Assembly (NCBI GenBank): GCA_943704495.1
Contig: CALSCR010002829.1
Location: 1 to 35,430, forward strand
Origin: Pigoraptor chileana
Taxonomy: Eukaryota > Opisthokonta > Filasterea
Reading direction: 5' to 3'
Length of the DNA: 35,430 bases
Position numbers and translations under genes: made by a program
Shown here: positions 9,061-18,800 of the stretch, piece after piece
How the letters are laid out: every line of letters begins with the position of its first letter
Position numbering within the stretch: the first letter of the stretch is position 1
The notes under the pieces: generated by a model
Databases searched by the model: none
Told to the model about the DNA's origin: nothing
What the model saw: only the letters and a program-made list of their open reading frames with translations

Positions 9061-12000
9061 ATGAGCTTAAGGGTCATGGAAGGCGTTGAGTCAGACTCAG
9101 CACAAGCGCAGCTGAACAATGTGGAGCGACAGGCTGAAGGCAAGTACTTTGTTACAGCCTGCTGTTGTTGCAGAGCACATTGTCTTGCGGGCACCGAGAC
9201 TGAGTTGAAACTTATCTTTTTGATTTGAGTGTATGCCGGTCTGTTTCGCGAACTGATGATGGATTCGCCTTCACTAACTTGCGAGCTTTTCCAGACGAGG
9301 CAAGAAACATGGCTGGTATCCCCTAGTGACGGCAGGCAGTCACTGAACACGAACGGGAAGAAACAGTTAGGCCGTGTCGGAATGGGCCGCCCGCTCACCG
9401 TCGCCGGCCGACAGTTTTACGCCGCAGCAGACGCAGCAGACAAGAGTGGTACATTTGTTTTGTACCCCCAGGGTCAACCCATATGGAAATCAGGTATTTA
9501 AATTTGAAACCTTTCGCAGCACCGGTGCACTACCGTACTTACATGGCTCGTCTTATGTAGAGTAATGTATTGGTAATAACATGTTATGTCAGGCACGACC
9601 CATAGTAATTCTACTTCAGTTGTTGTCATTTGGACGAGAGTTTGTCAAGGACGGATTTTCAAGTATGCAGCAACGCCACCGACGAACCCTCTGTAGGAAT
9701 TTCATCAACATTATGATAACACAATGGAGTCATTATCGTTGCCGTAACTTTGCAGCGAGTTCGAATCGAAAGATCCCTGGCGCGCTCTCTTCGCAGCCAC
9801 AGCTCATCAGCTGTGCCGCGTGTCTAGAAAAGGGACATATTGTGTGAATCGCCTTCAAGAGGCTGCTCGATCACAATCGAGTGAGGCATCCACAGAAGTC
9901 ACAACGGAAGCAATCGTCACCGCCCTTGCGCGGATCGCGATTGCTGTTGGAGTGCCCATCCACCTTCAAGTTGCGTCAACCTCATATGTCGTTTCAACAG
10001 CCCGCGTTGATTTATCAGACGAGACTCTGGCGCGCCTCATTTGGGTGAAAACCGGCACATTTTGGAGTGTCCATCCGCGATCAGTCGCCAGCTGCACGGA
10101 TGCGGTGGAGCTCCTCCATCCCATTGCTGGGGTCGATTGGTCGCTGTCAAAGCCAGTGAACGAAGTCGACTATTTGCGTGCGCTTGCGTGTCGACTGTTT
10201 GGCTGTGTCGCACTCGACTTGAAGGAGCCGGCTGACAGCAATGGCCCTCCTGGCATTCTCAACATCAAGCAATGGAACGACCGCTGGTTTGTGGTCCTCC
10301 GTACCTACGGAAACGTCAGCATGATCCCGGCGACGAAATACATACGAGAGATACAAGCGTGGATGGATTTGAAACCGATGCCGGCGCACGCCCTTCTCGT
10401 TTGCAACGACGGTGTGCGTATCGCGAGGGTAGCTCCGAACACACCTAACCCACGGTGTTGGCTAAAGCGGCGCAGGTGGGAAAAGGAAAAAATCCACTGG
10501 CGGATAGCATAAAGATGGGCCCGATTGATCGGTTTGTTACAAGGGATGCAGTCCAAGTACCCGCGGATTCGATGTGGGAGAGGCTGGGGGGCGATGCCTC
10601 GCAACCCACAGTCGAGTGGCGCAAGGCTCCTTACTGGACGACAGGCGACCTTCACAGCGCCGCATCGGCGAAAGGTCCCAGCCGTCCGAGCAGCGGGGCA
10701 GCGGCAAATGCGAAGACACCGTCCCTACAAGACATTCGCAATCTGCTCGCTCAAGACGGACCGCCGACAAGGGATGTATACCAGACGGAGGCGCGTGCAA
10801 GTGCGCAGTCACAATTTGATGTCGACTCGTTTGTGAATGATGTTGCAGCCATATGTGGGCGTGAGTTGAACGTATTGGGAAACTCGGACGCACTCAAGCG
10901 GATCATAGAATACTAAAGTGACGAAAGCCGCGGATCCGTTTGGCCGCATATTGTCAGCGAGATCAACAAATTCCTCGCTGAGCGCCACAAGTTCGGTACG
11001 AATCCACAGCAAGCCAAGCGCAACGTGGAAGAGCTTTTCACAGAGTCACGCAAAAGCGTTGCCAAATTAAGCGACGTTTGGAAGGCTCGACTGGACGCGT
11101 TTGCAAAGTACCGACGTCAGGTCATTGATTTGGCGTGCATCAACAGTATTTTTGTCTTTGCGTGTTACAAGTCGAAGCTGCTGAATCGCGATCAGCTTCT
11201 CTACGACGATGTCATCCAGTCGACGAATGCAAATACTTCGGGGATCCTCGATGTGATTCGGTTGAATGTCGTCCATGAGCTGCCAAAGATTTTCGCGGTG
11301 TCATCGGAGACAGATGCCACAACTGATCTCGGTCTCGAAGGGTGGTTGCGTGGAATGAGTCCACACTCGTGGCTCTTTCTGCCTTCTGTGGACAGCCTGC
11401 GCGCACTGTGGACAGGAATGCGCGACGTTGATTTTCAGCAGATTGACGTTCTCAGCGTCATTTTCGAGCGTTTATTCGTCCAGTCCGACTCTGCCGCCAA
11501 GGATTCTGGAAAGGTAGGAGCAGCTACTGTATTGGGGATATTTGCTGCTGGTGAAGATAATCGAATCTCGTTACTTACCACTTAATGGCATGCTGATGCA
11601 GGTGTATACGCCCCGCGAGCTGATTGCATTCACTCTGGTTGCCGCCGGTATATCTGCGGATCGTGCGAGTGGTGGCGCACCTGACGTTTCCGACGTTCTC
11701 AATGTGGAGAAGCTGAAGTGCGATAACCCGGATGAGTATCTCTTGGGGGTCAAAAGCTTTCTGGATCCCGCATGCGGAAGCGGCGGTTTCCTCATCAAGT
11801 ACACGTCCATCGTCGTGGGCAAAATTCGACAGCTGAAAGATGTGTGGGACGACGTGCGCGTTCTAGAACACGCTCTTCTCGCCATTATCGACAACGTCTG
11901 GGGTGTCGACATCGATCCTGTCGCTTGGGAGGTGTCCCTCGTCAACATGCTCATCCAAGTCCTCCCGATCGTCTGGCGGATTCGCGACCACAACCAGGGA

Positions 12001-14909
12001 GAAAAGCGAGTCACAATACCGCCGTTCAACATTCTCAACCGCGACACACTCAAAGGCATGACCCCCAATGTCGCAAAGAACTTTGAGGCCAAGTATCGCT
12101 CAGAGAGTGCGAAAAAGCAACTCAAGAAGCGCAGGCGGTTCGATTTCGTCATCGGCAATCCGCCGTATGTGACGCGCGACAACACTCCGGATGCGTTTAA
12201 AACTGTGGATGCCATCGGATTTCTAGACGATAAGATGCGAAAAGTGACACAACTTCACGGCTTCTTCTACATTTACGGCGCACACCACCTGAAGGTTGAC
12301 GGCGGCGGAGTCCTTGCATACGTTACTCCGTCATCGTTTTTGGGTAACCCAAAGGAAGAGCGTTTCTGCGAGTGCATTCTCGAAGACTTGCGCCCCACCG
12401 ACGTTTACTGCGCACCATACCACACATTCTTTGGGGCGACGGCCGAGGTGATGGTGTTTGTGGGGAGGTCTCCGAAGGTGGAGGAGAGCGGAGATGCCGT
12501 CGGGTACATCTACAAGCCAGCCGTCAAGGGGAAGTCCGACAGCGCGAGTGTTCGCAATCAAACGAGCGCCTGCATCGCACAATGGAAGAGTGCCAGGAAT
12601 GACCGGGATGATGTTATCCTGCGTGCGCAAGCAGCGTCAACGACGAAGGGAAAAGAGATTTCCATCGCAGTCATCAACTTGACAACGCTGCAGACCTTGC
12701 TGACCGACCAAAAGAGAGACGACGCACGCAAACTGTTTTGCAAGCTCAAGACGAAGGGGCACCACTCGTGTGGCAGTGTGGCGAGTTTGTTGGAGGGCCT
12801 CTGCACGAAATGGGCATCACTCGCCGACCTCTTCGAGGGGGCGGGAAAAGATCGCAAGATTATAAAAAAAGGCGTTGCTACAGTGAAGACAGGGCTGCGG
12901 ACGAGCAAAAACGATTTCTTCATCTTCTCTCCCGATTCAGATCTGAAGGGCGTCGCCGACCGTGAGAGGACGAAAGCATATGAAACCTTCATCCGCGATG
13001 CGAAGGAGCAGCGCCTGCTCATACGCATATTCCACGACGACGATGGCCACTACAGCCTGCCGCGCCCCAGTTCATGGGTTCTTCTTGCACGGGGGGATCT
13101 GCCGAAGAGCAGTGTCGTCGCCTTGTACAACAAGTACATTCGTGCGGCGATCGCGAACAAGGGTATACTTCCAGTCAACCAGCGGCCAACAAAAGGATCG
13201 GAGGCTGAAAAGCGCGCGTGGCTTGTCGCCGACCTGAAGACTGCAAAGAAGACCAAGGGGGATGGAAAGAGCAAAGGGGGCAACGACGACGATGAGGCGG
13301 GCGACAAGGGCGAGAAGAAAAAGAAGGGCAGCGATTCGGTGGGTGATCCCGAGAGAGTCGAGCTCGCCCGGGCGCACATCGTGGTCAGCAAGTATCCCAC
13401 GTCACGCAACAACTCGCGAAAGCGGTGGCTGCGATTCATGGTCGTCGACAGTCCCAACGAGAGGGTGACTGCGTCTGACAAATTCCAGTACGTGCAGCCG
13501 AAGAAAGACGGAGACGGCAAGGCGTGGAATGCATACTCGATGTGCGCCTATCTCAACTCGTTTATCGTCGACGCTCGGCTGCAGCGTGCACAGGTCAACA
13601 CGCAAGGCAACATGCGAGTGCTTGTGGCCGATGCACTGAATAAGTTTCCTGTTCCTGGCGGAGACCACGCGACTTTCGATGTGTGCGGACGAGCGTTGGT
13701 CGCGCGTTACAAGAAGATAATCGGCGTTGTTGAGGGCTGTGGTGTTCAGTTCTCCTCCAAGTCCTTCAGTGACCTGCGCACGTCCCGCACCGTGGGCGCC
13801 GCGTTCATCCTCCGTGACACAGAGACGAAGAAGCAGCTGACCTTTGCCGAGGCCATGGCGGCGGTGAATCCTGCCAATTCGTTTAAAACGACAAAAGGCT
13901 TACTCACAGAACTTGAAGAGATCGTCGCGGAGCGGGCTGTCTTGCGAACAGCATGGAGAAGGCGGCGGTCGCTCGTGTGACTGCAATCGACGGGCGAAGG
14001 GCGGATATCCTCGAAGCGCTTTTTGGGGCGGAGCAGAGGGACAGATTCGACGTCGAGCAAGACAGTCTTGCTGTTGATGGTACAGGCGACAGCGCGTCGC
14101 TCTTTCTCTCGCTGTTGCCAGAGGATCTCTCTCTGAAGACTGCGCAGGATCTGGCCCTCACTCTGGACGAGTGCGCCCGTTTCCAGGCAATTGTCGATGC
14201 GGACGCGTATCGCCTGGCTGGGTTTGACGAAGACAAGTCCCGTTTCATTGCGGAGGATTTTGAGTACACGCAGCCGCAGACGGTGCGAGTGCACCTCGCG
14301 CGGAATGGATATGCCGCGCAGGACGAAGGGAATGTGTTTGTGGACTTTTATGGAGATGGAGTGGAGGAAGCCATGCAATCGCTCGAGCTGACCATCGGCG
14401 ACGCAGCCACGTCTGAAAGCGAAGGTGACGCTGGTGGTCCGTCAGCATCATACTACGAGACAGAGACGGCGGCGATGGACGTGGTGGGTGTGGCATTCGT
14501 GCGGTGTGGTGTGAGCACACTGAGTGTAGTGTGAGCAAGAGTATGTGGGATTGTGTGCTGTATGACGAGGTGTGACTTGGCAGTACATGGCACGTGAAGT
14601 GAAGGTGTGATTTTATGTGAAACCCCGTATAGAAAGTGCAATGGAATGCATATTCTACGGAGATTGTCGATTGTCGTTTACCAGAGCATAGTGGTTTTTT
14701 GGTGACACGACGACATCTATCGCGCCGATAGAGATCCGCTGCATCTTAACTGACATGCGTGCTTTTGAAACAAAACGCAGGATGAAAATACGATAAGCAC
14801 AGCGCCAAAGCCAAAGAGAAAGAGGCGCGTTGTCGACAGCGACGACGAAGAAGAAGAAGACGGCAACATGAGCAACGTGCAGACAGCAAAGAAGGGAAGG
14901 AAGGAGTAA
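9061..14909 (+). CDS. Large intron-containing class-gamma DNA N6-adenine methyltransferase, frame-disrupted
   Basis: Exons fit by phase: 9061-9139, 9230-9493, 9620-9662, 9756-11513, 11602-14483, 14781-14909; about 1,700 residues if breaks are read through. Order: an N-terminal region; a segment near 10260-10420 with DRWFVVLRTYGNV...HALLVCNDG that weakly recalls Mrr-type nucleases, with Arg where the catalytic Lys would be; a helical region; YTPREL opening the methylase fold; motif I DPACGSGGF; WGVDIDP; motif IV NPPY; a target-recognition-like region (VKTGLRTSKNDFFIF); a C-terminal extension; and a tail with PKPKRKRR followed by DSDDEEEED. It is disrupted by a lost base near 10440-10460, an in-frame TAA at 10914-10916, and a lost base near 13940-13955. 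The nearest relatives should be bacterial type IIG, PglX or DrmMI enzymes. The first donor is GCAAGT. The short exons 1-3 are the least certain part. Confidence 0.7.
11602..13980 (+). CDS. Intact catalytic reading frame of the N6-adenine methyltransferase
   Basis: This unbroken frame, part of the gene above, carries the whole methyltransferase core. It enters through the acceptor GATGCAG (intron 11514-11601, phase 0), so GK|VYTPREL reads across the junction as in HsdM-like enzymes. S-adenosylmethionine motif I DPACGSGGF is at 11764-11790, and catalytic motif IV NPPY, preceded by FDFVIG, at 12157-12168. The I-before-IV order with a C-terminal specificity region is that of the gamma class, which methylates adenine N6 in DNA. 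Near 13230-13350 there is a Lys/Asp/Gly-rich low-complexity insert (DGKSKGGNDDDEAGDKGEKK) not expected in a bacterial enzyme. The frame closes at 13980 with LRTAWRRRRSLV, but the family-like C-terminal helix continues one frame over as MEKAAVARVTAIDGRRADIL. Confidence 0.9.
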   Translation: MYTPRELIAFTLVAAGISADRASGGAPDVSDVLNVEKLKCDNPDEYLLGVKSFLDPACGSGGFLIKYTSIVVGKIRQLKDVWDDVRVLEHALLAIIDNVWGVDIDPVAWEVSLVNMLIQVLPIVWRIRDHNQGEKRVTIPPFNILNRDTLKGMTPNVAKNFEAKYRSESAKKQLKKRRRFDFVIGNPPYVTRDNTPDAFKTVDAIGFLDDKMRKVTQLHGFFYIYGAHHLKVDGGGVLAYVTPSSFLGNPKEERFCECILEDLRPTDVYCAPYHTFFGATAEVMVFVGRSPKVEESGDAVGYIYKPAVKGKSDSASVRNQTSACIAQWKSARNDRDDVILRAQAASTTKGKEISIAVINLTTLQTLLTDQKRDDARKLFCKLKTKGHHSCGSVASLLEGLCTKWASLADLFEGAGKDRKIIKKGVATVKTGLRTSKNDFFIFSPDSDLKGVADRERTKAYETFIRDAKEQRLLIRIFHDDDGHYSLPRPSSWVLLARGDLPKSSVVALYNKYIRAAIANKGILPVNQRPTKGSEAEKRAWLVADLKTAKKTKGDGKSKGGNDDDEAGDKGEKKKKGSDSVGDPERVELARAHIVVSKYPTSRNNSRKRWLRFMVVDSPNERVTASDKFQYVQPKKDGDGKAWNAYSMCAYLNSFIVDARLQRAQVNTQGNMRVLVADALNKFPVPGGDHATFDVCGRALVARYKKIIGVVEGCGVQFSSKSFSDLRTSRTVGAAFILRDTETKKQLTFAEAMAAVNPANSFKTTKGLLTELEEIVAERAVLRTAWRRRRSLV

Positions 14910-15857
14910 ACGACCATAATGGGTCGCCTGAGCCACATTCACACACACACACACATTGATACGCACACTCACTCACACATACACATAAATTACACACTCA
15001 CTCGCACATACACATAAATCACACACACACACACACACATTCATACGCACACTCACTCTCCGAGCACATGAAATCACACAATAAGATGCAGTGAGTAAAA
15101 CAATAAGTGAAGATACTGTAGTGTGTGCATTAAGAAATTAGTAGCTCTTCAGCAGTAGCGCTCCATACACTGAACATGCATCACGGAGGTACACTAAACC
15201 ACGAGAGAATCAGGTCAATCTACAATTCGCAGACCCCAAAGAAGTGCGTTTGTGCGGGTGGAGCTTAAAATTTTGGTATTGTGTTCGTCAACAGCCACCC
15301 ACATCGAGAATTCTACTTATTTGCACCGGGTTCCTCATTACATTACTATGCAAATGAAGGTAAATAAGTCGAGTTTAAGCTGTGTATCCTCAATTTCTAA
15401 TGCACTTCGTGACACACACACGCACACACACACACACACACACGCACACATAAACACACACGCACACACACACACATACATACACACAAGTTACAATGTA
15501 TGCATAAGATTTTGAAAATTAGGGAGCTTTTATGTGCAGTGGTATGAGTTTTGGCGAGTAGAGCGACAGCGATGTGTTATATGTACGTTGGCTTATTTCG
15601 GTCAAAACAAACGTCAACAGTGTCTGAGAAGTCCTCCACACCAACTATGCACGTGGCCACACCACTCCTCTGTCCTCAATAAGCTTGCTCGGCGGCATGG
15701 CGATCGATCGTTTGAACCAATAGATTGGTGTACATTTTTGTGCTGCGTTGCGGGGCCATTTCACTCCAGGTTGCACCGCCGGCTGGCATTTTTTTCCGGC
15801 TCGGGTGGTTGCACACACACACACACACACGCACACACACACACACCAGTGGCAGCA
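14910..15857. other. Microsatellite-rich intergenic region
   Basis: Holds CA-rich tracts at about 14939-15055, 15412-15484 and 15809-15846. The first includes a repeated CACTCACTC.CACATACACATAAAT motif. The last ends only 11 bases before the ATG of the next gene. Between the tracts lies A+T-moderate DNA with no recognisable gene. The plus frame is open upstream of 15858 back to 15534, but the residues there are low-complexity (repeated Thr-His) and unlike the GTPase. Confidence 0.6.
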
Positions 15858-18800
15858 ATGTCCGACGGCCAGCTTGCGGTTGTTGGGCCGTCGCTGGTGG
15901 GCAAAACGTGCCTTGTGCAGCGTTTTCTCACCGGTTCCTTCTCGCTGCGGGAATCAACCATTGGCGCCGAGTTTAGAGTGCGCACAATAGCCGTCAATGG
16001 CATCCCTGCCTTCATCCGCATCGCAGACTGCTCTGGCAATCCCGCGTATGCAAGCATCGCGGACCGCTATGTGCGCACCGCGCCTGTTGTAATGGTTGTT
16101 TACGACCTCACGCGTCCAGAGACACTAGATGCCGCACTCGCAATTGTTGCGGGTGTGCGCGAGTGGTCTGGATCTGCGCTGGTGTCTGGAAGAAACTGCA
16201 AGGAATTTGTTCTCATTGGGATGAAGTCGGACGCGACCGAAAGCACGCTGAAGGGGGAATCGGCGGCGGCAAAGGCCGGTCGCGTGGCAGCCGCCGCTTC
16301 GGGGATGCTATTCTTCACTGTCTCTGCGCGCACGGGCGTGGGCGTGAACGAGGCTTTTGTGAGCGCAGTAAGTAGCTATGCCACGCGCTGCCACATTACG
16401 CTCTCTGGCCCCACAGCAACCGTCCCTGTCCAGGGCACCTCGGCTGCATCGTCGCAATCGCGCACGCAGAAACCCAACCGAGCGCACAGTGGATCGGTTG
16501 GTAGTAGCGGCGTCAACGTGAGCATATTTGGCAACAGCAAGAGCGCTGGTGGCGGCACGGGGCATCAGGGCTCGTCCGCCGCTTCGCGCAATAAGCCGCA
16601 GCCGCTGCCCAGACAGACGTCGGAGGGCAGCGCCGATCCGCCGTCGTCCATGTCCACGTCGTTCACGTCGTCCCTGCGCGCACTGCGTGGTAGCAAGCGC
16701 GGGCACGGCAAACTGGGACCGCCCATTGTCGCGACTGATTTGCAGGCGCTGGAGCTGTCTGGATCCGGCCTTCCCCTGCCGTTTGACTGTGTGGAAGCTG
16801 CGCCCCACACGGTCGGTTTTGCGGGCGTGCTCACAAAGAAGGGTCACGTGATACCATCGTGGCGTGTGCGCCTGTTTGTGCTCCGCGACACGCTGCTGTA
16901 CTACTACGACCAGAAGGATGTGTCCGCGCCAAAAGGCGTCATTGTGCTTGGGGCAACAACCACCGTCGAAGAGTGGCCAGACGACGGCGTGCACAAATTT
17001 TGCCTGCGATTGTCCGTCTCGAATGCGTACACACGCAACGAAGACTACGTCATCTCGGCTCCTGACGATGCTTCGCGCCGGTCGTGGATTGCTGCCATTG
17101 GCGCGGCAATAGCGTATGCCGCCGAGGGCCATCACATCGTCGACGGCCCGCTCTCGAACCCGCCCTCGCCGACAGCGTCCCCGCGGCGTCCGTCGGTCGA
17201 CGCCGACGGCGTGAGTGACGCCGACAAGCGCCACGCGGCCATTGTGCTTGACGGCCGCGAGCACGTGCGCATTGTCGTGGAGGGTGATGCGGTTGGCTTT
17301 GCACCGTGCACGTCGGGCCCGTCTCTGCACTTTGGTGGTCCCCGTGTGCGTTGGTATGCCCGCGGTGCGACGTCGCTTGTTGCGCATCTTGTTCACAGGG
17401 GTCCCGACGACAAGGAGCTCAAGATTCTTCTTGCATCCGAGGGAGGCACACCTGTTCGAATTGCACTGTGGGCAGTGCCGCCAAAGCCGCCAAAGCGGGG
17501 AATGTTGCCCAGGTCGTCGTCCAGCGTTGACGAGATGGCGAGTGTCGGGGGTGGTGGAAGCGCAGCAGGGACTGATTGCGCACCCGGCACCGCACTCAAC
17601 GCTATCGCAGACTACCTCGAGGAGAGCGGCGTGCGAATTGCATTTCCACGCGTGGGACGCGACGGAAAGATATCCGCCGCAAATGTTGGCGGTGTGCCTG
17701 ACCACCAATCGGTCTCGTGTGTGAGGTTGATGCTAGAGTGCGCGCACTCTGCGTATGCGGCCGCATGCCAGGCGCTGTACACACAGCCCATCCCCGAGCT
17801 CGTCGTGGACCTTGCGTCGGCAATGACGGCCGGCAAGGCAATGACGCAATTCTCCGCATCCGGGTGCTCACTCACCGAGCGGGACGTCCGCGCCCTGCTG
17901 TATCCACTGCGCTTTTACGCCGACGCCCGTGACGTGTCCCTGCGGCGGTGTCGCATTGGATCGACTGCGCTCGCACTCGCCGTCCGCACCATCGCAGCCG
18001 AGTGCCACGGCGTGCGATCGCTCGACCTCTCCGGCATTGGCGACGCCCTTTGCGCGCCCGAGGCACTCGCGGCCATTGGTGGCCTGGCGCAGCTTGCGCG
18101 TGTCCAGACACTGTCTGTGGCCAATAACGGACTGACGGATGGCGATGTCGCCCCGCTGCTGGCGGCGGTGGCAGGACGTGCACACCCGACGCTCGATGTG
18201 CTCGATTTGTCGGGGAATTTGGTCGGCGACGGATCGTGCCATGCGATTTCGCGGCTTTTTTACAGCCCCGGATGTCCCACGTCGCTCATACTCGAAGCCA
18301 ACAAGATCACGTCCGCTGGATGCAGCGCAATTGTCGATTTGTTGCGGGAAGCAGTTGGCGAAGACGCGACTGCCCATGACGTCGGGTCTGCTTCACACGC
18401 ACAAGCACACTCGCACGCAGAAGCAGATGCGCGCTCGCACCATCATCATCACCACCACAAGCAACAACACCAACAGCACTCGCACGTACCTCCAGCGCAC
18501 GGTGACGGCTCTCTTAGAAGAGCATCGACCGCTTCGAATTCGTCCGCAGCACCGCTTCCGGGGGCGTCGGGTGGCGCTGCGGGCGTGCGAAATATGCGTC
18601 GATTCAATCTCGACGGGAATGGAGTCCTTCCGACGCACAGGCGCACAATTGCGAGGATTCTGCGCTTCCACGGCGCACTCAGCCGCTCGGCGGGGTCAGC
18701 GTCGGCTGAGGACGGAGGTGAGCAAGTGGCGGGCGAGAGCGTCGGGTCATCCACCACTGCACTGCAGTCGTCTCTGGAGGCGTTGAGCATGAGCACACTC

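Noticed and set aside
9757-9770. GAGTTCGAATC, resembling a tRNA T-arm/B box
   Set aside because: It lies in coding frame at the start of a methyltransferase exon, and no cloverleaf can be built around it.
10860-10918. A 59-base intron (GTGAGT to CTAAAG) that would remove the TAA at 10914
   Set aside because: The interval itself reads as protein in frame (RELNVLGNSDALKRIIEY), so splicing it out is less likely than a point-mutated stop, although transcripts could overturn this.
16308-17708. 466-codon open frame on the minus strand inside the GTPase-PH-LRR gene
   Set aside because: It is antisense to a well-supported coding frame with PH and GTPase motifs. GC-rich codons commonly leave the opposite strand open, and its Arg/His/Cys-rich composition is not protein-like.
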